Shown here: in pieces, positions 1 to 7,157 of the stretch | Numbering within the stretch: the stretch's first letter is position 1 | How the letters are laid out: every line of letters begins with the position of its first letter | Origin: CAYPSN01 sp041907025 | GTDB lineage: Bacteria; Patescibacteriota; Saccharimonadia; CAILAD01; JADZBC01 | Assembly (NCBI GenBank): GCA_041907025.1 | Contig: JAYRIB010000002.1 | Location: forward strand, 1 to 12,988 | Direction of reading: 5' to 3' | Length of the DNA stretch: 12,988 bases | Program-made: the position numbers and the translations under genes | Notes under the pieces: model-generated | Told to the model about the DNA's origin: nothing | Databases searched by the model: none | Seen by the model: the letters and a program-made list of their open reading frames with translations, nothing else

Positions 1-2
1 AT

Positions 3-1502
3 CAAGATCGGCTCGGAATTGATGTTGCATATAAAGTTAGGACGCGAGTAATGGACTTAGTCTTAGAACTTTCGCCGTCGCACACAGAGCACCAAGGTGC
101 TGGCAAAATTATGCAGAAAATCAACGAAGGAGTTTCTCAATTCCGCAACTGGCTGTTTAATGCTATTTACACTATTTCGAACATCGCGTTCATGGTTATA
201 GCACTTATTGTTATATTTAAGAGCAGTGTCGTGGCCGGACTTACCTTTCTTCTATTATTCGGCCCACTCATGGTTTTCTTGGTAGTAAGAAAGGCAAGGC
301 TAACGAAGCCACTTATAAAGGATTGGCAAGAAGCTGGCAGCAAGTCTTCAGGACTATTGGCAGAGACGATCTCTAACCTAGCCATGGTCAAATCTCTCTC
401 AGCTGAAACACGCATTAAGACCAGATACCAGAAATATCACGGAGAGGTATTAACCCTTTCCAACACCACAAACCAGATTCAGCGCCGTTACAACACAGCA
501 CGTGATGCGCTTGGGGACTTCTATCGAGTAGTTGCCATTGCAATCGCTACCTTCTCAGCTATATATGGTAAGTTGTCCCCTGCCGATATCTTTGTATTTG
601 CATATTTTGCGTCAAACCTTACCAACTCAATCAATCCAATAGCGCGGATACTACAAAGTACAACTGAAGCAGATGTGTCGGCAGGACTGTTGATTGAGAT
701 TTTAGAGACTAAGCCAACCATCGTAGACCGCGCCTATGCCCTACCGCTTGTCTCACTCGAAAGCATTGAGTTCAAGAATGTGAGTTTCGCCTACCCCGAC
801 AGTAAGAAGGGTGCGATTCACAACATTAACTTTAAGATCGAAGGCGACAAGACAGTTGCACTAGTAGGCCCCAGCGGCACTGGCAAATCTACCATTACCA
901 AGCTGTTGTTACGATTCTATGAGCCAACTGAGGGCGAAATACTCATTAATGGTCAAGACATAAGCGACTTTACGGCCGATAGCATTCGCCAACACATCGG
1001 CATGGTCATGCAAGACGTGGCACTGTTTAACGCTACGGTGCAAGAAAACCTTGCCATGGCCAATGCGCGCGCCAGCAAGGAAGATATAATCCACGCTGCC
1101 AAGCAAGCGCACGCCGATGAATTTATTGGTGAGCTACCCAAGAAGTTCAAAACGCTTGTGGGCGAGCGTGGCGTAAAGCTATCTGGTGGCCAAAAGCAAC
1201 GCATTGCCATTGCTCGTGCCATACTCAAAGATCCGCAGCTTATCATCCTAGACGAGGCTACCAGCGCTCTCGATAGTGAGTCTGAGCGCCTGGTGCAAGA
1301 TGGGCTTAAGAAGCTTATGTCCGGTCGCTCAGCGCTCGTAATTGCCCACCGTCTTAGTACCATTATGCATGCAGACGAAATTCTGGTGCTGAAAAATGGC
1401 AAAGTAGCCGAGCGTGGTAATCACGCTGAACTTATTAACCAAACTGGACTATACAAAAAGCTGTTTGACTTACAGTCCGCCAGCGGCAAAGTCAAGTTGT
1501 AG
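3..1502 (+). CDS. ABC exporter, fused permease and ATPase (5' end cut by the window)
   Basis: Membrane exporter half-transporter of the ABC B-type (MsbA/MdlB-like) family, using ATP to move an unknown substrate out of the cell. The frame is open back to base 3 without a stop, and those codons read as ordinary transmembrane-domain sequence, so the ATG at 51 is probably internal and about 100 N-terminal residues (the first membrane helices) lie outside the window. Counting from the ATG at 51, hydrophobic segments lie at about residues 37-80 and 155-195. The ATPase domain starts near 238: Walker A GPSGTGKST (273-281), Q-loop Gln321, signature LSGGQ (378-382), Walker B LIILDEATSALD with Glu402, and switch His433 in IAHRLST. 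All catalytic motifs are intact. It ends at TAG. Such proteins work as dimers, and a partner gene could lie upstream. The substrate cannot be predicted. Family confidence is high. Confidence 0.95.
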   Translation, partial: QDRLGIDVAYKVRTRVMDLVLELSPSHTEHQGAGKIMQKINEGVSQFRNWLFNAIYTISNIAFMVIALIVIFKSSVVAGLTFLLLFGPLMVFLVVRKARLTKPLIKDWQEAGSKSSGLLAETISNLAMVKSLSAETRIKTRYQKYHGEVLTLSNTTNQIQRRYNTARDALGDFYRVVAIAIATFSAIYGKLSPADIFVFAYFASNLTNSINPIARILQSTTEADVSAGLLIEILETKPTIVDRAYALPLVSLESIEFKNVSFAYPDSKKGAIHNINFKIEGDKTVALVGPSGTGKSTITKLLLRFYEPTEGEILINGQDISDFTADSIRQHIGMVMQDVALFNATVQENLAMANARASKEDIIHAAKQAHADEFIGELPKKFKTLVGERGVKLSGGQKQRIAIARAILKDPQLIILDEATSALDSESERLVQDGLKKLMSGRSALVIAHRLSTIMHADEILVLKNGKVAERGNHAELINQTGLYKKLFDLQSASGKVKL

Positions 1503-1504
1503 TA

Positions 1505-1544
1505 TTCCTCCTAAAACCTCATGGCAATGAGAGCTTAGGAAGAA
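1505..1544. terminator. hairpin after the ABC exporter gene
   Basis: Just 2 bases after the exporter stop, arms 1505-1514 and 1535-1544 pair 9 of 10 (one C-A mismatch at 1508/1541). Inside lies a perfect 5-bp stem (1518-1522 with 1527-1531), a GGCA loop, and a 3x3 internal loop. No T-run follows, so it may stabilise the mRNA 3' end rather than act as a classic Rho-independent terminator. Confidence 0.4.
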
Positions 1545-1576
1545 GCAAGGATAGAATGTATGGTTGAGTGAGCTGT

Positions 1577-1598
1577 GCGGGGGCCCGAAGGCCCCCGC
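1577..1598 (-). terminator. GC-rich UUCG-capped hairpin after the zinc-finger-like gene
   Basis: A perfect 9-bp G/C stem (1577-1585 with 1590-1598) whose loop reads UUCG on the minus strand, closed by C-G: the exceptionally stable cUUCGg tetraloop. It begins 3 bases after the stop codon of the minus-strand gene ending at 1602. No U-run follows, so termination efficiency is uncertain, but its position and the strand sense of the tetraloop point to a 3' end of that gene. Confidence 0.55.
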
Positions 1599-1601
1599 CG
1601 A

Positions 1602-1865
1602 TCAGCTCGCAACAGCAGCTAGGTGGGGGCGTGGCTTCCTGCCGCGCTCATCACGAAGACGACCGCCGCCCAGGTAGTGCTTGAGCGCCTGGCGGCGCAT
1701 CCAGCAGCGGATGTTGCAGAAGCACTCACCAGAGTCGTCGTAGGAGAATCGGGTCCTCCTCGACTTCGTACAGCACGCACACCTGCCTTCCGGCTCAGCC
1801 TCGCGCATCAGCTTCAGCTCGGTTCCGGGAAAACGAACCGGGACACACTTGGTGTCTTTCGCCAC
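1602..1865 (-). CDS. small zinc-finger-like protein, 87 aa, unknown function
   Basis: No family is recognised with certainty. The GTG start (1863-1865) is preceded by a strong AGGAGG Shine-Dalgarno about 8 bases upstream, and the stop TGA is followed at once by a GC hairpin, so this looks like a real gene and not a chance frame. The 87-residue product has Cys7, then Cys29-x-Cys-Cys32, then Cys48-x-Cys50-x3-Cys54, in the local sequence CFCNIRCW. The C-x2-C (29/32) plus F-C-x3-C (50/54) spacing resembles TRASH/MYM-type treble-clef zinc fingers. The C-terminal 35 residues are basic and probably disordered. There is no signal peptide or membrane segment, so a cytoplasmic metal- or nucleic-acid-binding role is possible (inference). 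It is more GC-rich than its neighbours. It lies downstream of RNase J, with its own upstream promoter and hairpin region between, so it may be an accessory insertion. Confidence 0.7.
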   Translation of the reverse strand: MAKDTKCVPVRFPGTELKLMREAEPEGRCACCTKSRRTRFSYDDSGECFCNIRCWMRRQALKHYLGGGRLRDERGRKPRPHLAAVAS

Positions 1866-1915
1866 TTTTGACCTCCTGGGTCTTTGGGTTTTGGGGCGAA
1901 CTCACTGATCCTTTT

Positions 1916-2016
1916 GTCAAAACAAGGTTCAGTAGCACATGCTCTGTTGGTAAAAAGCACATAGTACTGAACCTTGTTTGATCTATCCTTGCAAAGTACC
2001 TTAGCTAAGCTAAAGT
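1916..2016 (-). ncRNA. candidate small RNA, or attenuating leader of the zinc-finger-like gene
   Basis: Expected transcript from the consensus promoter at 2023-2051. It holds a small 5-bp hairpin (2001-2005 with 2009-2013) and then a long one: a perfect 15-bp stem (1920-1934 with 1965-1979), one mismatch, and an inner stem (about 1936-1943 with 1956-1963) capped by a 12-base loop. On the minus strand the inner stem needs only G-U wobbles; on the plus strand the same positions would be A-C mismatches, so the structure fits minus-strand RNA. The 3' arm runs into UUUU, as in a weak intrinsic terminator. No open frame of note lies inside. It could be a roughly 100-nt small RNA, the RNase J terminator, or a conditional terminator in the roughly 150-nt leader of the gene starting at 1865. 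It resembles no RNA family I know. Confidence 0.4.
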
Positions 2017-2022
2017 CGTACT

Positions 2023-2051
2023 ATTATATAGCACTATCTGGGCTTTGTCAA
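2023..2051 (-). promoter_or_regulatory. perfect-consensus sigma-70 promoter downstream of RNase J
   Basis: On the minus strand the sequence reads TTGACA (2046-2051), 17-bp spacer, TATAAT (2023-2028): a full match to both consensus boxes at optimal spacing. The -35 box starts 3 bases beyond the RNase J stop codon. Start of transcription is expected near 2016, heading into the long hairpin and then the zinc-finger-like gene. Confidence 0.75.
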
Positions 2052-2054
2052 TGC

Positions 2055-4133
2055 CTAGACTTCAATCACCACAGGCACCACAATCGGGTTACGCTTGGTA
2101 ACCTTGTAGAGGTAGTTGGAGAGCTCATCGCGCATGCGCGTCTTGATAACGAGCGATGCCGGTGGTGTTGCTCGGTCTCGCCCATCAAAGATGTTCTTGA
2201 CGATCTGACGAGACTTGTTAATCAACTCTTCGTTGTCCTTCATATAGACAAACCCACGGCTGATGATGTCCGGACTGGTGGTTAGTCGACCTGTCTTGCG
2301 GTCCACTGTTGCAATAGCAGTAAAGATACCATCCGAGCCCATGGCCTTGCGATCGTTAAGCACCACTGCTTGTACGTCGCCAATGCCGTTACCGTCAATC
2401 AGCACGATGCCGTTTTGAACGATCGGTCCCTTCTTGATGCCTTCCTTGTCTGCAACCAACGTTTGGCCGTTTTCGATCACAAACACGTGGTCGTCATCGA
2501 AGTCCTTGCGCTTTGCAATCATGGAGTTATGAACCATGTGATGAAGCTCTCCGTGGATTGGCAAGTAGTACTTCGGTCGAACGAGGTCGATCATTTCTTC
2601 GATCTCTTCAGTCCAAGCATGCCCCGTGGTGTGCATAATGCCAAGTCCATCAAAGTCGCGAGTACTTGACTGGTACACATACGCACCCCAACGGAAGAGA
2701 TTGTCTACCATGCCCCAAACCGATTCTTCGTTACCTGGAATGATTGAGGAACTTAGGATCACTACGTCGTTTTCTTTGAGCTTCACATCGCGGTGCTCGC
2801 CACGACCCATACGCATCAAGCCTGAGAACTCTTCACCCTGTGAACCAGTGGTGAGTACGGCAATTTCGCCATCCTGGTACTTGTTCATTTCTTGACCCTT
2901 AATGAGCGTTCCTGGTGGAACCTTAATGTAGCCCAGCTTCATAGCCAGCTCTAGGTTATTAACCATGCTACGCCCCAGAACGACGAGTTTACGCTTGGCT
3001 TTAACCGTAGCGTCAACCACGATCTGCATACGAGTTACCTGTGAGCCGAACGACGCAATGATGGCGCGTTTGTTGTAGTTGCGCACCATGATCTCATCCA
3101 AGGTCTCAACGATTCCCTGCTCAGTTGGTGACTTACCAACAACTTCACAGTTGGTACTATCACACATGAGCATAAGCACGCCCTCGTCACCCAGCTGCTT
3201 AAGTCGTTCTTTGTTCGACGGCTTACCGTCAATTGGGTTTTCCTCGAAGCGCCAGTCACCGGTATCTATGATCGTACCAAGTGGCGTACGAATGGCTAGT
3301 GCACAAGCATCGGGTATAGAGTGAGTGATGCGGATGAACTCGACTGTGAATACACCAGCCTGAATCTTGGAACCAGCATCTTGGTCTACAATGTGTAGCT
3401 CGGGCTTGAAGGGCAGCTTGTACTCCTCTAACTTGCGCTCAATGAACTTAATACTGAACTTCGCACCATAAATTGGCGCAGGAATCTTTGGTAAGATAAA
3501 TGGCACGCCGCCAACATGATCTTCGTGCGCGTGAGTTATGAAATGTCCACGAATTTTGTGCTTGCGCTCTTCTAAGTAGGTTACGTCCGGTACGATCAGA
3601 TCAATACCTGGCTGATCGTCTCCGGGGAAGGCGAAGCCGAGATCTAATACAATGATGTCATCCTCGTACTCGAGGGCCATGACGTTCTTACCGATCTCGC
3701 CCAGACCACCAAGCGGGATGATCTTGAGCTTGCCGGCGTCGGCCTTAGACGTTTGGGCGCGGGTTACTTTTGGCCCGTTGTTGTTCTGGTTAAAGCTACC
3801 GACTACAAAGTTGGCTTTGCTGTCGCGACCACGGCGTGGTCCGCCGGGGCGACCACCACCACGGTTACCGCCACCGCCGCCACCCGGGCGTCCACCACCC
3901 TGGCCTTGTCGCTGAGGGCCGCCTTGACCTCCTTGGCCGTTCTGGCCACCCTGGCCGTTCGAGCGATTATTGCGATTACGATGCGGCCGATTGCCTTGCG
4001 CCGCTCGCTCGCCCGTAGGTTGGACTAATGTATCACGGGCCGGTGTAGTAGTGGCTGGCTTTGTGCTCGGCTTACTCGCTGGCATACCAAGATCCGCTGC
4101 GCTCAGTGGTCGTGATGATAATTCGTTACTCAT
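2055..4133 (-). CDS. rnj: ribonuclease J with Gly/Arg-rich disordered N-terminus
   Basis: Metallo-beta-lactamase/beta-CASP ribonuclease, an endo- and 5'-3' exonuclease central to mRNA decay and rRNA maturation in bacteria without RNase E. I chose the ATG at 4131-4133 (692 aa), which has an AAGGA-type ribosome site 11 bases upstream; an in-frame ATG at 4172 lacks one. Numbering from this start, the two-zinc motif H-x-H-x-D-H is at 201-206 (HAHEDH), followed by His271 (THSIPD), Asp293 (DTGDW), a beta-CASP region with HTTGHAW near 501-507, and the C-terminal ligand His527 (PIHGE). The catalytic core is intact. Residues 1-130 are an extra region, strongly Gly/Arg/Gln/Asn-rich at about 45-105 with several RGG/GGR repeats; typical RNase J (about 555 aa) starts near the KIIPLGGLGEIG motif (about 137 here). 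The gene follows udg by 103 bases in a block with pnp. Identification is very secure. Confidence 0.96.
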   Translation of the reverse strand: MSNELSSRPLSAADLGMPASKPSTKPATTTPARDTLVQPTGERAAQGNRPHRNRNNRSNGQGGQNGQGGQGGPQRQGQGGGRPGGGGGGNRGGGRPGGPRRGRDSKANFVVGSFNQNNNGPKVTRAQTSKADAGKLKIIPLGGLGEIGKNVMALEYEDDIIVLDLGFAFPGDDQPGIDLIVPDVTYLEERKHKIRGHFITHAHEDHVGGVPFILPKIPAPIYGAKFSIKFIERKLEEYKLPFKPELHIVDQDAGSKIQAGVFTVEFIRITHSIPDACALAIRTPLGTIIDTGDWRFEENPIDGKPSNKERLKQLGDEGVLMLMCDSTNCEVVGKSPTEQGIVETLDEIMVRNYNKRAIIASFGSQVTRMQIVVDATVKAKRKLVVLGRSMVNNLELAMKLGYIKVPPGTLIKGQEMNKYQDGEIAVLTTGSQGEEFSGLMRMGRGEHRDVKLKENDVVILSSSIIPGNEESVWGMVDNLFRWGAYVYQSSTRDFDGLGIMHTTGHAWTEEIEEMIDLVRPKYYLPIHGELHHMVHNSMIAKRKDFDDDHVFVIENGQTLVADKEGIKKGPIVQNGIVLIDGNGIGDVQAVVLNDRKAMGSDGIFTAIATVDRKTGRLTTSPDIISRGFVYMKDNEELINKSRQIVKNIFDGRDRATPPASLVIKTRMRDELSNYLYKVTKRNPIVVPVVIEV

Positions 4134-4195
4134 ATTGTATGATTTCCTTTCAATTCTATTGTTTGAGTTCATTCCGAATGTGGTTCAGAATCCCT

Positions 4196-4225
4196 GATCT
4201 CTAATTCCGCTAGGAGCGAGAGACC
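4196..4225 (-). promoter_or_regulatory. leader hairpin upstream of RNase J
   Basis: On the minus strand, 4219-4225 pairs with 4196-4202 (7 bp, one G-U) and continues into a perfect 4-bp stem (4215-4218 with 4208-4211) with a 3-base loop, leaving a 5-base bulge (4203-4207). The G-U pair would be an A-C mismatch on the other strand, favouring minus-strand RNA. It lies in the 103 bases between the udg stop and the rnj start and lacks a T-run, so it looks more like a structured leader or processing site than a terminator. Confidence 0.3.
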
Positions 4226-4236
4226 CTGAAGTTCGT

Positions 4237-4842
4237 TCACAATGACGCTTGTTTGGTGGTTTTAATGATCGCAGGTATGTTTGCAAAGTCCTCTTGCAAG
4301 GTGGCGCGCATGCCGCCGTTGTAGAGAGCTGCGGCCGGATGGTACAGTGGCAAGAACACTTGGTCCTTGAGATCAAAGCCACCCACATGCACCGTTCGCT
4401 TGAGGACATGACCATGAGCCTCGCTAATCTTGAGCTCCGGGAAGAACACGTTCATGGCATGCCGGCCCAAGAACACCACCAGGGCTGGTGCAATCACTTG
4501 GATCTGTTCTAAAAGGTACGGCAGACAAGCTGCAATCTCTTCCTTGCTCGGGTCGCGGTTGTCCGGTGGGCGGAACTTTACAATGTTAGTAATGAACACC
4601 TGCTCGCGCGTGAGGCCAATACTACCAAGCATCTCATCTAAGAACTTGCCACTGGCGCCCACGAATGGTCGGCCTTGGCGGTCCTCCTGTGCCCCGGGGG
4701 CTTCACCCACAAACATGATGTCTGCTTCTGGGTCGCCCTCGCCGGGCACAGGCGTAATGCACGTTCTAGCTATATCGATGTCAACTTCGCGAGCTAAAAT
4801 CCGCTGGGCAATGGTGTCGAGTTGGCTTGCCTTATCTGCCAT
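4237..4842 (-). CDS. udg: uracil-DNA glycosylase, family-4-like, iron-sulfur ligands missing
   Basis: Base-excision repair enzyme that removes uracil from DNA, cytoplasmic. At 201 aa it has the normal length of family 4 UDG. Motif A reads GEAPG with Glu47, followed by the conserved QGRPFVGASGKFLDEML (56-72); NIVKFRPPDNRDP lies at 86-98; motif B is YHPAAAL with His168. Family 4 normally holds a 4Fe-4S cluster through four Cys. Here the Cys in the N-x2-K-C-RPP motif is Phe90, the N-terminal C-x2-C pair is absent (the lone Cys28 sits after the position where the pair is expected), and only Cys106 aligns. The cluster is therefore probably lost (inference). The start is 9 bases after the pnp stop with no clear ribosome site, suggesting translational coupling to pnp. 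Confidence 0.88.
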   Translation of the reverse strand: MADKASQLDTIAQRILAREVDIDIARTCITPVPGEGDPEADIMFVGEAPGAQEDRQGRPFVGASGKFLDEMLGSIGLTREQVFITNIVKFRPPDNRDPSKEEIAACLPYLLEQIQVIAPALVVFLGRHAMNVFFPELKISEAHGHVLKRTVHVGGFDLKDQVFLPLYHPAAALYNGGMRATLQEDFANIPAIIKTTKQASL

Positions 4843-4851
4843 CTATCTGCG

Positions 4852-6999
4852 TTAGCCTTTGTTCAAGACTTTCTTGCTCAGGTTTAGCCGTCCCTGACTA
4901 TCAATCTCGGTGAGCTTCACCTCGAACTCATCGCCTTCCTTAAGGACCGTATGAATGTCCTCCACCCGCTCGTCCGAAATCTGGCTAATGTGTAGCAGGC
5001 CATCTCGCCCTGGCATGATCTCCACAAAGGCACCAAAGTCCATCACGCGCACGACTTTACCATGATACACCTTGCCAACCTCTGGCTCTTCGGTCAGCAT
5101 TTCAATCCACTCCCTGGCAGCTTTTGCTGCAGATTCATCGTTTGATGCGATCATAACTAGGCCAGTGTCATCGATGTCAATCTCCACGCCAGTCTCAGCA
5201 ATAATGCGGTTGATCATCTCGCCACCCTTGCCAATTACTTCGCGGATCTTTTCGGGATCAATCATCATCTTAGTAATGCGCGGTGCATATGGGCTCAGCT
5301 CTGGTCGCGGCGCATCAAGAATGCCGAGCAACTTACCCATAATGTGCTCGCGGCCCTCAAGGGCTTGGGCCAGAGCGTTCTTCATAATATCGATGGTGAT
5401 GCCTTTGACCTTAATATCCATTTGTAAAGCCGTAACGCCGTCAGCTGTTCCGGCTACCTTAAAGTCCATGTCCCCGGCAAAGTCTTCAGTACCCTGAATG
5501 TCGGAGAGAATGACGTACTTGCCTGGCTTGTCGTGGTCCAACACGAGGCCCATGGCGATACCAGCCACTGGCTTACGGATTGGCACACCAGCGTCCATCA
5601 GGCTCAAAGTTGAACCACACACACTGGCCATCGAGGTTGAGCCGTTTGAGCTTAGAATCTCTGACACGACACGAATGGTGTAAGGAAAGTCCTCGAAGTC
5701 TGGTAACACAGCCACAAGCGCCTTTTCGGCCAGGTAGCCATGGCCAATCTCGCGACGACCAGCTGAGCGCATCGGCTTGGCTTCGCCAGTTGAATACGGC
5801 GGGAAGTTATAATGATGCATGTAGCGCTTCTTGGAGTCTTCTTCCATAGTATCAATCAGCTGCGCGTCGCTAGCCGGACCCAGCGTAGTAATGCTAAGCG
5901 CCTGCGTGCTGCCACGGGTAAAGAGAGCTGATCCGTGCGTACGTGGAAGTAAGCCCGTGTCACCGCTAATAGGGCGGATCTCAGTAGTAGCTCGGCCGTC
6001 GGGGCGCGCACCGTCTTCTAAGATCGCACGGCGGATCTCCATGTCAATCACCTTCGTAAAGGCTGCCTTTACCTCGGCGCGAGCAAAACGGTTGGCGTTC
6101 GCCTCGTCAGTCGGGTTCTCTTCAAGATAGGCCAGCTCATCGAGTACGTGTTGGCGCAACTCACCTAGCGAGTCTTCGCGCTTACGAGCGTCTTTGTGAC
6201 GCACACCATCGCCGAGCTTACCTTTGAGTAGCTCGCCTACTTTGGCAACGATGTCCGACTCTGGCATATGGAGTTCAAACTTCTGCTCCACTACACCCAC
6301 CGCCTGCGCCATCTCTTCTTGCAAATCAATCACGGGCTGCCAGGCCTGCTTTGCCAGCTCCAAGGCGTCGGTGATAGTAGCCTCACTTACCTCATTGGCT
6401 TCAGCTTCGACCATCATAATAGCTTCGCGGGTACCGGCCACGGTTAAATTAAGCTTACTCTTGGCTAACTGTTCAGCAGTCGGGTAAGCCACCAGCTCAC
6501 CATCAAGCTCAGCAACGCGGCAAGCGGCCACTGGGCCATCAAACGGTGCACCAGACAGCATGAGTGCAGTCGAGGCCGCAATGATACTAATAATATCCGG
6601 GGTGTGCTCTAAGTCAGCGCTCAACACCACTACCACTACCTGTACATCGTTACGGTAGCCCTTGGGGAACAACGGACGGATCGGGCGATCAATCAAGCGA
6701 CTAGTTAGGATTGCCTGCTCGCTCGGGCGACCTTCGCGCTTAACGAATCTACTGCCAGATATCTTGCCAGCAGCATACATGCGCTCTTCGTAGTCCACCA
6801 TAAGTGGGAAGAAGTCGATGCCCTCACGGGGCTCGCTCGAGGTTGTAGCTGTTGCCATTACTACCGTGTCGCCGTAGCGTACTGTTACGGCGCCATCAGC
6901 CATAAAGGCCAACTTGCCTGTTTCAATTGTGAGCTCTCGGCCTGCAAACTGCGTAGTAAAACGCTGAGTTTTGCCACCAAATGGGTGGATTATCTCCAT
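4852..6999 (-). CDS. pnp: polyribonucleotide nucleotidyltransferase (PNPase)
   Basis: Phosphorolytic 3'-5' exoribonuclease that degrades mRNA to nucleoside diphosphates, working as a trimer in the cytoplasm. I chose the ATG at 6997-6999 (715 aa, typical length), which has an AGGAG site 7 bases upstream; the longer frame needs a TTG without one. Domains in order: N-terminal RNase PH domain, helical linker, second RNase PH domain with the phosphate-binding GRREIGHG and the SDIQGTEDFAGDMDF stretch that supplies catalytic Asp residues, KH domain about 574-641 with GKGG near 590, and S1 RNA-binding domain 642-715. All expected domains are present. It follows rpsO, as in many bacteria, but with a 158-base gap that holds a promoter-like sequence and a leader hairpin, so it can probably be transcribed both on its own and by read-through. 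udg follows 9 bases after its stop. Confidence 0.97.
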   Translation of the reverse strand: MEIIHPFGGKTQRFTTQFAGRELTIETGKLAFMADGAVTVRYGDTVVMATATTSSEPREGIDFFPLMVDYEERMYAAGKISGSRFVKREGRPSEQAILTSRLIDRPIRPLFPKGYRNDVQVVVVVLSADLEHTPDIISIIAASTALMLSGAPFDGPVAACRVAELDGELVAYPTAEQLAKSKLNLTVAGTREAIMMVEAEANEVSEATITDALELAKQAWQPVIDLQEEMAQAVGVVEQKFELHMPESDIVAKVGELLKGKLGDGVRHKDARKREDSLGELRQHVLDELAYLEENPTDEANANRFARAEVKAAFTKVIDMEIRRAILEDGARPDGRATTEIRPISGDTGLLPRTHGSALFTRGSTQALSITTLGPASDAQLIDTMEEDSKKRYMHHYNFPPYSTGEAKPMRSAGRREIGHGYLAEKALVAVLPDFEDFPYTIRVVSEILSSNGSTSMASVCGSTLSLMDAGVPIRKPVAGIAMGLVLDHDKPGKYVILSDIQGTEDFAGDMDFKVAGTADGVTALQMDIKVKGITIDIMKNALAQALEGREHIMGKLLGILDAPRPELSPYAPRITKMMIDPEKIREVIGKGGEMINRIIAETGVEIDIDDTGLVMIASNDESAAKAAREWIEMLTEEPEVGKVYHGKVVRVMDFGAFVEIMPGRDGLLHISQISDERVEDIHTVLKEGDEFEVKLTEIDSQGRLNLSKKVLNKG

Positions 7000-7060
7000 A
7001 TATCTCCTCTTCTCTCCTGCGCCTTGGCGGGAGTACTCGGTCGTAAGTGCCAGAGACAAT

Positions 7061-7077
7061 TGATCAACTTTTGATCA
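7061..7077 (-). promoter_or_regulatory. perfect leader hairpin of pnp
   Basis: TGATCAA and TTGATCA form a perfect 7-bp inverted repeat with a 3-base loop. It would lie within the first 25 nucleotides of a transcript from the promoter at 7091-7119 and about 60 bases before the pnp start. In E. coli a leader stem-loop is the target of RNase III and PNPase autoregulation; a similar role here is only an inference. Confidence 0.4.
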
Positions 7078-7090
7078 CTTAACTCTATCA

Positions 7091-7119
7091 CCTATAATCC
7101 GAGCAACTATTATGTTCAA
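7091..7119 (-). promoter_or_regulatory. putative pnp promoter
   Basis: On the minus strand TTGAAC (7114-7119), 17-bp spacer, TATAGG (7091-7096). Each box matches 4 of 6 consensus bases. Expected start near 7084, giving an 85-base leader before pnp. Confidence 0.4.
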
Positions 7120-7157
7120 TCTATGTCAAACGGTCAGGTTAACAAGCTAATGAGAAC

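Noticed and set aside
953..1402. 149-codon minus-strand open frame opposite the ABC ATPase domain
   Set aside because: It is the antisense shadow of a highly conserved ATPase domain with intact motifs; there is no ribosome site and the product has no recognisable features.
1623..1871. Plus-strand 82-codon frame overlapping the zinc-finger-like gene
   Set aside because: The minus-strand gene has a strong AGGAGG site, Cys pattern and 3' hairpin; the plus frame has none of these.
1915..1920. A second TTGACA on the minus strand just before the zinc-finger-like gene
   Set aside because: No -10-like sequence is found at 16-18 bases; the 17-bp position reads GCCCCA.
3830..3960. Repetitive GC-rich DNA within the 5' part of RNase J
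   Set aside because: It is explained by the Gly/Arg/Gln-rich coding sequence; no spacer-repeat regularity of a CRISPR array or tandem DNA repeat is seen.
4134..4172. Upstream ATG of RNase J at 4172
   Set aside because: No ribosome site precedes it, whereas the ATG at 4133 has an AAGGA-type site; it would add only 13 unrelated residues. It cannot be ruled out fully.
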